Below, one piece after another: positions 42,375 through 49,655 of a stretch of DNA of 52,762 nucleotides (position 1 is its first letter; each line of letters begins with the position of its first letter). The stretch is from an uncultured Bacteroidales bacterium (lineage in GTDB: Bacteria; Bacteroidota; Bacteroidia; Bacteroidales; UBA932). The notes beneath the pieces were generated by a model that was given only the letters and a program-made list of their open reading frames with translations, was not told the DNA's origin and ran no database searches. The DNA lies in the NCBI GenBank assembly GCA_944326315.1, contig CALVDP010000011.1:1-52762 (forward strand), given 5' to 3'. The translations under genes were made by a program, and so were the position numbers.

Positions 42375-43487
42375 ATGAAAAAGACACTATCATTATTGGC
42401 TGCTGCTGCAGTTGCTGCAGCCTGCACATGTCCGTCCCTGACAAAATCAGGACTGGATCCGGAAAAGTTCGTATCAGAAAACGGCACGGCACTCTATACG
42501 CTCACAAACACGAACGGGATGGAGGTATGCATAACAAACTATGGCGGAAGGATAGTTTCTGTCATGGTACCTGACAGGGACGGAAAATTCAGGGATGTTG
42601 TACTTGGCTACGACAACATCTCCGACTACATGAATACCGACAACAATTTCGGTGCAGCCATAGGACGCTATGCCAACAGGATCAATCAGGGCCGCATAGT
42701 AATTGACGGGACGGAATACCAGCTTCCGCAGAACAACTACGGCCACTGCCTGCACGGGGGGCCGGAAGGATGGTTCTCAAAAGTGTTCAAAGCCGAGCAG
42801 CCGGACGGAAGGACCCTCAGGCTCACACTTGACTCACCAGACGGTGAGGCCGGATTCCCAGGGAATGTAAAGGCTGCTGTCACCTATACACTCAGTGATG
42901 ACAATTCCCTCAGGATAGATTATACAGCCGAAACCGACAAGGCTACTGTCATAAACATGACGAACCACTCATATTTCAACCTTTCTGGCAATCCGGCTGT
43001 CCCGGCTACAGACCATATAATGTACATCAATGCGGACAGTTTCACACCTGTGGACTCGACATTCATGACAACAGGTGAAATAGTCCCTGTCGCAGGTACT
43101 CCTATGGACTTCACTGTGCCGAAAGAGATAGGCCGTGACATTGACGCAGACTATATCCAGCTGAAGAACGGCCTCGGCTACGACCACAACTGGGTGCTCA
43201 ACACAGCAGGAAATGATTCAGAAGTGGCAGCGTCACTCTACTCCCCTGCCAGCGGCATACTGCTGGAGGTATTGACCAACGAGCCTGGAATCCAGGTATA
43301 TACAGGAAACTTCCTTGACGGCAGCCTTACAGGCAAAAAGGGGATTGCATACGGGCACAGGGCTTCTGTCTGCCTTGAGACACAGCACTATCCAGACACA
43401 CCAAACAAGCCGGAATGGCCAAGTGCACTCCTGAGACCGGGAGAAAAATATCACAGTATCTGCACATTCCGGTTCTCAGTAAAATAA
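42375..43487 (+). CDS. galM: Aldose 1-epimerase (galactose mutarotase), lipoprotein form
   Basis: A 370-residue enzyme interconverting alpha and beta anomers of hexoses. ATG 42375 was chosen because the signal peptide with lipobox 'AAAC' starts there; the longer frame from 42138 runs through the FAD-oxidoreductase remnant. Family signatures: 'ITNYGGRIVSVMVPDRDG', 'FGAAIGRYANRI', 'LHGGPEGWFSKVF', catalytic His in 'MTNHSYFNLSG', 'GYDHNWVL', 'VYTGNFLDG', and catalytic Glu region 'CLETQHYPDTPNKPEWPS'. The lipid anchor puts it in the periplasm or outer membrane rather than the cytoplasm, suggesting handling of imported sugars. It precedes a strong hairpin at 43510. Confidence 0.93.
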   Translation: MKKTLSLLAAAAVAAACTCPSLTKSGLDPEKFVSENGTALYTLTNTNGMEVCITNYGGRIVSVMVPDRDGKFRDVVLGYDNISDYMNTDNNFGAAIGRYANRINQGRIVIDGTEYQLPQNNYGHCLHGGPEGWFSKVFKAEQPDGRTLRLTLDSPDGEAGFPGNVKAAVTYTLSDDNSLRIDYTAETDKATVINMTNHSYFNLSGNPAVPATDHIMYINADSFTPVDSTFMTTGEIVPVAGTPMDFTVPKEIGRDIDADYIQLKNGLGYDHNWVLNTAGNDSEVAASLYSPASGILLEVLTNEPGIQVYTGNFLDGSLTGKKGIAYGHRASVCLETQHYPDTPNKPEWPSALLRPGEKYHSICTFRFSVK

Positions 43488-43509
43488 CACACGATTTCAT
43501 CACGGAAGC

Positions 43510-43545
43510 GGGGGGCAAGTACAAAATTCTTTTGTGCCGGCCCCC
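43510..43545 (+). terminator. Hairpin after galM
   Basis: GGGGGC..GTACAAAA-TTC-TTTTGTGCcgGCCCCC forms a long stem directly downstream of galM. The run after it (TGTTATGCTGTTTCTTCTT) is T-rich but not a clean T-tract. It is probably a terminator. Confidence 0.6.
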
Positions 43546-43563
43546 TGTTATGCTGTTTCTTCT

Positions 43564-43571
43564 TATATTTG
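43564..43571 (+). promoter_or_regulatory. -7 box before the coiled-coil gene
   Basis: TATATTTG matches TAnnTTTG, 20 bases before the ATG at 43592. No TTTG lies 19-21 bases upstream, as the galM hairpin occupies that place. Confidence 0.45.
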
Positions 43572-43591
43572 TAAATCATAATAGATAAACC

Positions 43592-44338
43592 ATGAACAGC
43601 ATTGATAAATACTTAGAGTTCTTGAATTCCCCCATTGATCCAAAAGACATCAAGAATGCAACGGTGGATGACCTTGATGTGCAGATAAATACCAAAAAGG
43701 ATTTGCTTGAAATTTTGGAAGGGAAAATATCTTGTTTACAGGAGATGCTTAATGAGCTTGAGGATGAGGTATCCTCAATGATTCAAGAAATAGAAATAAC
43801 TGATACAAAAATCACTTCAAAACTACAAAATAAGGCGTATCTGGAATCCTTGTCCGACCAGAAGATGGATATCAAGGAAAAACTGATTAAAGCAAAAGAC
43901 CTGTATGGCTCTCTTCAGCTGGAATTCGAAGTCCCAGAATCACAAATTGACAGCTTCAGAGAAGAGTACTACAGATTCTGTGGCATATATAATATCAATG
44001 TGCCAGAGTCATCTTCAATTATCATAGTCAATGTCCGTATGAAAAGGGTCTCCTTATGCATAACCTTCCCGGAAATAGCGCGTTCCCGTAAAGAGTTCGG
44101 CCAATTGAACATATATGTATTACCGAATCCTGGCATCCAGCCATGGCAGCTGAAAGGCACTATCAAACGGATGACGGACCTTCAGTTCTTCGCTGGTATG
44201 CGGGTATTGGGTGCCAACAGATATATCCTTGTAGCACCACTCGAAGAGCAAGCGGATATGATAAATAAACTGCTGTTATCGCTCGCTGAAATTGAAGGAG
44301 ACATTGATGGCCCTTTGACATGGGAGTCGAGTCGCTGA
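43592..44338 (+). CDS. Coiled-coil protein of unknown function
   Basis: A 248-residue soluble protein, not recognised. Residues ~25-115 are predicted coiled coil from the heptad pattern ('LLEILEGKISCLQEMLNELE', 'KMDIKEKLIKAKDLYGS'). Residues ~120-248 look globular, with alternating strands ('SSIIIVNVRMKRVSLCITFP', 'LNIYVLPNPGIQPW', 'MRVLGANRYILVAPLEEQAD'). No signal peptide or membrane segment is present. It has its own -7 box and is convergent with the ParE-like fragment. The base composition and codon use look less GC-rich than the neighbouring housekeeping genes, in keeping with an acquired islet. A structural or nucleic-acid-associated role is possible, but nothing shows it. Confidence 0.7.
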   Translation: MNSIDKYLEFLNSPIDPKDIKNATVDDLDVQINTKKDLLEILEGKISCLQEMLNELEDEVSSMIQEIEITDTKITSKLQNKAYLESLSDQKMDIKEKLIKAKDLYGSLQLEFEVPESQIDSFREEYYRFCGIYNINVPESSSIIIVNVRMKRVSLCITFPEIARSRKEFGQLNIYVLPNPGIQPWQLKGTIKRMTDLQFFAGMRVLGANRYILVAPLEEQADMINKLLLSLAEIEGDIDGPLTWESSR

Positions 44339-44354
44339 TATTGTCCTTCTAGGA

Positions 44355-44855
44355 TCACTCAGTGGATGAATCTTGAATCGGGATTCTTCCGGAGGCTATT
44401 CCTTCCAGAGTATCAATGACATCTTGAGGTGTTCCGCGCATACATGTGCTTATGTATTCTTCTATAGATGGACCATTCTCCTCATCTACATCTTGAGAGC
44501 ATAGTTCTTCCATAGCTTGGTATACGTAAGGATTTTCAGTCCTTAATGAGACAACAGCGAAAAGCCCGGAAAATAGTCTTCCCCTTTTGAATTCATTCAT
44601 GCATACCATTCTTGTAAGGCATTTTTCAAGTGCATTTTGGTGCGTGCCTCCTGATGGTGCCGGTTGTCCATTTACAAAAGACGACATGCCCCCTTTGCCC
44701 GCTATACTGTGTGTGAATGCTATCTCAAGCCAGACGTCAGTCAGATATACAGGTGGGTAAAGACTCTCTTTGCCGACTTTGTCGTTGACAAGGTCCAGCA
44801 TCCCGTTCGGTTTCATATACTCCTTTCCGTTCAAAACATAGGTCAGCACCTGCAC
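44355..44855 (-). pseudogene. ParE/GyrB-like transducer-domain fragment
   Basis: This open frame of 166 residues starts at a GTG and has no proper start context. 'NGMLDLVNDKVGKESLYPPV', 'VWLEIAFTHS', 'SSFVNGQPAPSGGTHQNALE' and 'RLFSGLFAVVSLRTENPYVY' follow the order of the second (transducer) domain of Bacteroidota type IIA topoisomerase B subunits (IEIAFTH, SFVNGQ...GGTH, AxISVRVxxP). The ATPase domain before it and the Toprim domain after it are absent. The sequence diverges after the 'RTENP' strand into an acidic tail, so it is either a decayed parE relic or a small protein derived from it. A run of eight C residues (44855-44862) and the palindrome CCCCCTATTAGGGGG (44858-44872) lie just before its start. 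Confidence 0.5.
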
Positions 44856-44894
44856 CCCCCCCTATTAGGGGGATATCGCTTCCTCCGGTCCCTT

Positions 44895-44921
44895 CTGGGC
44901 TTTTGACCCAGCCTCTTTTTT
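44895..44921 (+). terminator. Terminator-like hairpin next to the tRNA-Phe remnant
   Basis: CTGGG (44895-44899), a 7-base loop, then CCCAG (44907-44911), followed by CCTCTTTTTT. This has the shape of an intrinsic terminator on the plus strand, but no plus-strand gene ends nearby, so it may be a relic. Confidence 0.45.
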
Positions 44922-44922
44922 A

Positions 44923-44985
44923 GTGGTGTCACCGGGAATCGAACCAGGGACACAAGGATTTTCAGTCCTTTGCTCTACTAACTGA
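44923..44985 (-). pseudogene. tRNA-Phe 3' remnant (63-bp direct repeat of the intact tRNA-Phe)
   Basis: It matches 45594-45656 at 62 of 63 positions (difference at 44979), in the same orientation and 671 bases away. It keeps the T-arm, variable loop, anticodon arm (GAA) and part of the D-arm, but lacks the first 11 bases of the tRNA, so it cannot fold an acceptor stem. A duplicated tRNA 3' part beside the intact gene is the usual scar of integration at a tRNA. Confidence 0.88.
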
Positions 44986-45084
44986 TACTCTATTGACATT
45001 CAATATTTTATCATTAGAGCACCATTGCTGGTCAAAACTTTTTGGAAAACAGAGAGTGTCTTCTTGGTTAAACTTAAATCTTCT

Positions 45085-45381
45085 TTATACTAATATTCCA
45101 GTTTTCAAAATATCTGCATATAAAGGATTGTTCTTGTCCTCTGTAAGCAATACTGGTTCTATAAGATTGCTTATCTTGCGCTTCAATTTCCACAAGAGTG
45201 GAGTGTCCTCAAAATAGTTGTCACTAAGCTTGTCCACCACAACAGCAATGTCAATGTCACTTTCTTCTGTATAATTGCCCTTGCTGTATGACCCATAGAG
45301 GTAAAGAGCCTTTACAGGCATCTTCTCCAAAAGCACCTTTTTATATTCCTGTGCCAGTTTTATAGCCTGCTCTTTATCCAT
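45085..45381 (-). CDS. MNT-family nucleotidyltransferase (antitoxin-type)
   Basis: A 98-residue minimal nucleotidyltransferase. The family signature is intact: 'LYLYGSYSKGNYTEESDIDI' with G30-S31 and metal ligands D42 and D44. Small MNT proteins usually pair with a HEPN protein. In known HEPN-MNT toxin-antitoxin systems the MNT partner neutralises the HEPN RNase, in studied cases by adding AMP. Here the upstream HEPN gene survives only as its last 38 codons, overlapping the MNT start by 22 bases. So the antitoxin is complete and the toxin is not. It lies inside the 671-base interval between the two tRNA-Phe copies. The alternative is a free-standing DNA polymerase beta-like regulator. Confidence 0.82.
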   Translation of the reverse strand: MDKEQAIKLAQEYKKVLLEKMPVKALYLYGSYSKGNYTEESDIDIAVVVDKLSDNYFEDTPLLWKLKRKISNLIEPVLLTEDKNNPLYADILKTGILV

Positions 45382-45476
45382 AACCTTAATTCATCTGTTT
45401 GTTTCACCAACTCTTTGCATCTTTCTTCTGTCAAGGTCTTCATCAACCTTTCCTTATATGACGGGTATCTTGCATG
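45360..45476 (-). pseudogene. C-terminal remnant of a HEPN-domain gene
   Basis: In the minus-strand frame ending at 45360 there are 38 codons reading 'HARYPSYKERLMKTLTEE' and on to 'ELRLWIKSRL'. This is the expected end of a HEPN protein (the ARYP/RYPS motif and closing helix). Immediately upstream in frame are two stop codons (TAG TAA), and the bases before bear no resemblance to HEPN. The 5' two-thirds of the gene is gone. The stop overlaps the MNT gene start, as in intact HEPN-MNT pairs. Confidence 0.7.
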
Positions 45477-45554
45477 TTACTAAGCCAAATATACGAATTT
45501 TTACTCAATCGTCATTCAATAGCCCATACTCCTCCAATTACCTCATATTTTGAT

Positions 45555-45590
45555 AAAAAAAAAGAGAGTCACATTTCTGTAACTCTCTTT
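45555..45590 (-). terminator. Intrinsic terminator of tRNA-Phe
   Basis: On the minus strand, AGAGAGT, a 12-base loop, ACTCTCT, then a run of T residues (A-run on plus 45555-45563). It lies 5-40 bases after the tRNA 3' end and fits a standard intrinsic terminator. Confidence 0.78.
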
Positions 45591-45594
45591 TCCG

Positions 45595-45667
45595 TGGTGT
45601 CACCGGGAATCGAACCAGGGACACAAGGATTTTCAGTCCTTTGCTCTACCAACTGAGCTATGACACC
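45595..45667 (-). tRNA. tRNA-Phe (anticodon GAA)
   Basis: A complete 73-base tRNA: acceptor GGTGTCA/TGACACC, D-arm with GTTGGTAGAG, anticodon arm AAGGA-CTGAAAA-TCCTT giving GAA, T-arm CTGGTTCGATTCCCGG, discriminator A. CCA is not encoded. A consensus promoter lies 22-52 bases upstream and a terminator downstream. A truncated duplicate lies at 44923-44985. Confidence 0.97.
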
Positions 45668-45688
45668 ATTTTTTTTCGTTTGGGATTG

Positions 45689-45719
45689 CAAAGATAGTCA
45701 ACATTTCTTTGCCTGCAAA
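45689..45719 (-). promoter_or_regulatory. Consensus promoter of tRNA-Phe
   Basis: The minus strand reads TTTG (plus 45716-45719), 19 bases, then TATCTTTG (plus 45689-45696). Both boxes and the spacing are perfect for the Bacteroidota housekeeping promoter. The expected start is near 45682, about 15 bases before the tRNA. Confidence 0.82.
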
Positions 45720-45789
45720 TTTTTTTTGACTTTTTTGTTCGAAAAAACCGAAATATCATGAAAAGGACGGGAAATCCGGTATAAAATCC

Positions 45790-45797
45790 TAAATTTG
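45790..45797 (+). promoter_or_regulatory. -7 box of the sensor-trkH operon
   Basis: TAAATTTG matches TAnnTTTG, about 85 bases before the chosen ATG at 45882. The -33 position shows no TTTG. An in-frame ATG at 45795 overlaps this box and is therefore unlikely to be the start. Confidence 0.4.
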
Positions 45798-45881
45798 CAT
45801 TTTGTTCCGGCGGTCGGGCCGGACAGGATGCAAGGGCCGGATGATGTGACGAGTCCGGTCCGGGATATAAAAACATGCGTT

Positions 45882-46745
45882 ATGCTGAAGAACCTTTTCA
45901 AGAGAATTTTCCCGGTCAGGATGTCGATGAGCGCCAAATTGACATTCTCGCTTGGCGCCATAGCTGTAATTCTTTTGCTTTCAAGCATTATCTCGATAAT
46001 GGAGTACAGGAGGATGAGCGACTATGTCTCAAACCTCATTGCAGCTAATATAAATTGTATCAATATTGCCCAGAAGCTGGCAAATGAAAGCGACAGCTAC
46101 AATCTGCAGCTGCTGGCAATCGTGGGGGAGCATGATCCTTCGGTCATTCCAAGGGTGGACACTGGCGCTTTCCTGAAAGAGTACGATGACCTCAAGTCCA
46201 CACTGGAGAGCAAGGAAGCTTCCGCAAGGGCGGATTCCGTCATTTATGCCTATTCCGCGTACATGCTTACATCCCTGGAGTTCGAGAAGGTGATTGTGAA
46301 TGACTTCATAGACAACAGGGCGTGGTATTTCAAACGTCTCCAGCCCAGATACCAGCGGCTCAGAGAGGATATAGAGAAACTGAATGATGTGATTTACATG
46401 GAACTCAAAGAGAATTCACAGACATTCCAGGACGGTTTCTACCGGAGTATCATACCTGGGGTTGTGTCTGTCGGGGCCGGTCTCCTGCTGGTGTTGCTCT
46501 TGCTCATGTTTATCCTGATATATTATGTCAGGCCGCTCAAGAGGATGCTTTCCGGCCTGCATGACTATCAGACTGCCGGACGTAAATACTGTTATGAATT
46601 CGAAGGTGATGACGAGCTTGTCCACCTTAACTCCGACCTGTCCGAACTCATTGAGGAGAACAGCGAGCTCAAGAAACGTGTGTCGCGACTCAGGGAAGAA
46701 CGGGAGAAACTGATAGAATCGTCATCGGCAGCCAAGGAATTGTAG
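45882..46745 (+). CDS. Membrane sensor-like protein with extracytoplasmic helical bundle, no output domain
   Basis: A 287-residue inner-membrane protein. One membrane segment near 14-36 ('LTFSLGAIAVILLLSSIISI') and a second near 184-210 ('VVSVGAGLLLVLLLLMFILI') enclose about 145 periplasmic residues of helical character, like the four-helix-bundle ligand domains of chemoreceptors and kinases. After the second segment come a HAMP-like start ('YVRPLKRMLSGLHDYQ') and a coiled coil rich in Glu/Arg ('ELKKRVSRLREEREKLIE') to the end. There is no kinase, methyl-accepting or cyclase domain. It ends four bases before the trkH start, so the two are one transcription unit. It may modulate TrkH or act through protein contact; this is inference. 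Confidence 0.7.
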   Translation: MLKNLFKRIFPVRMSMSAKLTFSLGAIAVILLLSSIISIMEYRRMSDYVSNLIAANINCINIAQKLANESDSYNLQLLAIVGEHDPSVIPRVDTGAFLKEYDDLKSTLESKEASARADSVIYAYSAYMLTSLEFEKVIVNDFIDNRAWYFKRLQPRYQRLREDIEKLNDVIYMELKENSQTFQDGFYRSIIPGVVSVGAGLLLVLLLLMFILIYYVRPLKRMLSGLHDYQTAGRKYCYEFEGDDELVHLNSDLSELIEENSELKKRVSRLREEREKLIESSSAAKEL

Positions 46746-46749
46746 GAAT

Positions 46750-48201
46750 ATGGATATCAAGGTCATATCACGGAATGTGGGACAGGCGTTGCTGGTCAGC
46801 GCATTGTTTATGTTCCTGGCTCTGTTGGTGTCTTTCGCGAACGGGAAGGATTCTGCCATGGGGCCGCTCTCCATAAGTTTTATCATCACGTTCATTGTGG
46901 GGATATTCCCTTTCATTTTCGTGCGGAAGGCATCAGACATATCGCTTCAGGACGGGTTCATGATTATCGTGCTTTCCTGGCTTCTTTCATTCATTTTCGG
47001 GATGCTGCCGTATGTGTTGTGGGGTGGCGAATTTACTCTTATCAATGCATGGTTCGAGAGTGTTTCGGGATATACCACTACGGGATCGACAATTCTCAAT
47101 GATGTGGAAAGCCTTCCGAAAGGCCTGCAATTCTGGAGGTCGTCGACTCATTTCATCGGCGGTTTGGGGGTGGTGGTCTTTCTGTTGCTGGTCCTTCCTG
47201 ACGCAAGCCCTTTCCGTATGAGGCTTACCAATATCGAGCTTTCGTCCCTTTCACGGGAAGGCTACCGGTTCCGTTCAATCAAGACGGTGCATGTCATCGC
47301 ATTCGTATATGTGTTCCTGGCTGTGGCCGAGACAATACTTCTCATGCTTGCGGGGATGTCTTTCTTCGACGCTGTGAACCATTCGTTCAGTACGGTCGCC
47401 ACCGGCGGATTCAGTACAAGGAACAATTCGATAGCGTATTACGATTCTGCTGTCATAGATATTATCATCATAGTGTTCATGGCCTTGTCATCCATACATT
47501 TCGGCCTTCTTTTCGGCATATTCGTGACAAGGTCTCTCAAGCCGTTCAGGCATCCTGTGATCAAGTTCTTCCTCGGAACCATTGTCATACTGTCTTTACT
47601 TGTGACGCTTTCACTCAAATTCACCGGGACATATGACAGCTGGGGAAAGGCGGCGATTGACGCTACCTTCCAGGTGACAAGTTTTCTGTCCACCTCAGGT
47701 TTCGCCACGGCTGACAATGCCGGCTGGCCTGTGTTCGCAAATGTCCTGCTGATGTATGCTGTCTTCCAGTGCGGGTGTTCCGGTTCCACGACCGGCGGCG
47801 TGAAATCGGACAGGATGCTGATTGCATTCAAGGCTATATTCCGTCAGGTGAAGCAGAATCTTCATCCGTCATCCATCATGCAGCTGAGGATAGGTACACA
47901 CTTCCTCAAGGATGACGCCGCATTTGCCGCCATACTGTATATAGTCCTTTATATCATTGTCCTTCTGATATCATTCATTTTGCTGGTGATTGCAGGTGTC
48001 GATACGGTGGAGGCATTTTCCGGCTGTCTCACATCCCTCGGCAATGCGGGGCCGGCGCTGGATTCCATCAGTTCCATGAGCAATTACTCCTGCCAGCCGG
48101 GGATAGCCAAGTTCGTCTTTTCCATGGATATGATTCTCGGCCGTCTTGAGATATATCCGGTATTCATAGTCATATCAATGATTTTCAGGAGAAGGAAGTG
48201 A
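46750..48201 (+). CDS. trkH: TrkH-family potassium transporter
   Basis: A 483-residue inner-membrane K+ uptake subunit. The four pore repeats are readable through their selectivity filters: 'SVSGYTTTGSTIL', 'TVATGGFSTRN', 'STSGFATADN' and 'SLGNAGPAL', with the usual glycines. 'GCSGSTTGGVKSDRMLI' is the conserved loop and 'GRLEIYPVFIV' the typical C terminus. TrkH normally works with the cytoplasmic regulator TrkA, but no trkA is in this window; the neighbour is instead the output-less sensor protein. The TGATG overlap with the next gene indicates translational coupling to the helicase gene. Confidence 0.94.
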   Translation: MDIKVISRNVGQALLVSALFMFLALLVSFANGKDSAMGPLSISFIITFIVGIFPFIFVRKASDISLQDGFMIIVLSWLLSFIFGMLPYVLWGGEFTLINAWFESVSGYTTTGSTILNDVESLPKGLQFWRSSTHFIGGLGVVVFLLLVLPDASPFRMRLTNIELSSLSREGYRFRSIKTVHVIAFVYVFLAVAETILLMLAGMSFFDAVNHSFSTVATGGFSTRNNSIAYYDSAVIDIIIIVFMALSSIHFGLLFGIFVTRSLKPFRHPVIKFFLGTIVILSLLVTLSLKFTGTYDSWGKAAIDATFQVTSFLSTSGFATADNAGWPVFANVLLMYAVFQCGCSGSTTGGVKSDRMLIAFKAIFRQVKQNLHPSSIMQLRIGTHFLKDDAAFAAILYIVLYIIVLLISFILLVIAGVDTVEAFSGCLTSLGNAGPALDSISSMSNYSCQPGIAKFVFSMDMILGRLEIYPVFIVISMIFRRRK

Positions 48202-49631
48202 TGGGCAGCGGGGATTTTCTGTATTCGGGTTTTGTCAGAGCCCTGGAATATGAGCCGACGGAGTGCCAGAAGATATTTTTCAGGAAGATGGCGGCTTTCC
48301 TGGATACGGACGGATGCGATATCATGGTGGTGAACGGATATGCCGGTACTGGAAAGACAACGGCAGTGGCTGCCGCCATTTCATTCCTGCAGGAACTTAA
48401 AGTCAATTGCGTGCTTCTGGCTCCGACCGGACGGGCTGCAAAGGTGCTTGCCGGCTATGCGGGACGTCAGGCATATACTGTCCACAAGCATATCTACAGG
48501 CAGAAAGCTGTCTCCGGATCAGGATTCGGAGAGTTCGTCATAGGACCGAACAAGGACAAGGATACCGTGTATTTCGTGGATGAAGTTTCCCTCATTGGCA
48601 TTGATTCAGGGGGCCAGGGCGCCATGTTCGGCTCAGGAAATCTCTTGACCGACCTTGCTGATTATGTCCGGAGAGGCCCCGGGAACAAACTGGTGCTTAT
48701 CGGGGACAAGGCTCAGCTTCCTCCGGTAGGGCTTGATGTAAGTCCTGCCCTTTCACCCGATTATATCCCTCTCCTCGGAGATGCGGTGTGGACGGAGATG
48801 ACTACCGTGGTCAGACAGCAGGCCGGCTCAGGTATACTGAAGAATGCCACTGCCTTGAGAGAACAGATACGCCGGACGGAGGATTACGTTGCTGACGATA
48901 TCGTGCTCCGGCTGGATGTAAGGGGATGCAGGGACATCATGCGTATCAGCGGTTCCGAACTCATGGAGAAGCTTTCTGATGCCTACTCAGCCTACGGGGA
49001 GGATGAGACTGTGGTGATATGCAGGTCGAACAAAAGGGCCATCAGGTATAACCTCGGCATAAGGTCGGCGATACAGTTCAAGGAAGAGATGCTGGTACGG
49101 GGAGACAAGCTGATGATTGTCAGGAATTGTTACCAGTTTACGGACAAGCTCGACAAGGTGGATTATATCGCGAACGGCGACATTGCCATCCTTGAAAGCA
49201 TTTCACACTATGAGGAGAGATACGGCCTTCATTTCGCCAGGGCAAGGCTTTCATTCCCTGACTATGATTCCCAGGAAATCATGGCGAATGTCATACTGGA
49301 TACACTGACATCGGAAAGCCCGGCCCTGACACCTGACCAGCAGGACATGCTGTATAAGGGCGTCAGCGAGGACTATGCCCACATCAGCCCGAAGAAAAAA
49401 CGATATGAGGCAATCCGTGAAGACCGGTATTTCAATGCCCTGCAGCTGAAATACGCCAATGCGATCACGTGTCACAAGTCGCAGGGAGGACAATGGAAGT
49501 GTGTATTCATTGACAATCCGTTCTGGAGGGATGAATTGTCACCTGATGACCTTAAGTGGCTGTATACGGCTTTGACAAGGAGTTCGGAAAAGGTCTATCT
49601 TGTCAATTTCAAGGATTCCTTTTTCGTGTGA
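48201..49631 (+). CDS. RecD-like superfamily 1 helicase
   Basis: A 476-residue ATPase. Walker A 'GYAGTGKTTAVAAAI' (Lys at about 52), 'LLAPTGRAAKVLAGYAGRQA' (motif Ia), Walker B 'VYFVDEVSLIG', motif III 'LVLIGDKAQLPPVG', and the C-terminal 'YANAITCHKSQGGQWKCVFI' plus 'LYTALTRSSEKVYLV' (motifs V and VI) define the RecD/RecD2/UvrD_C_2 type. It unwinds DNA 5' to 3' in relatives. ATG 48201 overlaps the trkH stop by one base (TGATG); the GTG at 48198 is less likely. It is shorter than RecD2, lacking the N-terminal extension. Its stop is 24 bases before the peptidase gene. Why it is coupled to K+ transport is unclear; probably a repair helicase in a mixed operon. Confidence 0.9.
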   Translation: MGSGDFLYSGFVRALEYEPTECQKIFFRKMAAFLDTDGCDIMVVNGYAGTGKTTAVAAAISFLQELKVNCVLLAPTGRAAKVLAGYAGRQAYTVHKHIYRQKAVSGSGFGEFVIGPNKDKDTVYFVDEVSLIGIDSGGQGAMFGSGNLLTDLADYVRRGPGNKLVLIGDKAQLPPVGLDVSPALSPDYIPLLGDAVWTEMTTVVRQQAGSGILKNATALREQIRRTEDYVADDIVLRLDVRGCRDIMRISGSELMEKLSDAYSAYGEDETVVICRSNKRAIRYNLGIRSAIQFKEEMLVRGDKLMIVRNCYQFTDKLDKVDYIANGDIAILESISHYEERYGLHFARARLSFPDYDSQEIMANVILDTLTSESPALTPDQQDMLYKGVSEDYAHISPKKKRYEAIREDRYFNALQLKYANAITCHKSQGGQWKCVFIDNPFWRDELSPDDLKWLYTALTRSSEKVYLVNFKDSFFV

Positions 49632-49655
49632 ATATTTGAAAATAAATTTGTTGAT

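Noticed and set aside
49643..49650. TAAATTTG as promoter of the peptidase gene
   Set aside because: Six bases from the ATG, so transcription would start inside the gene.
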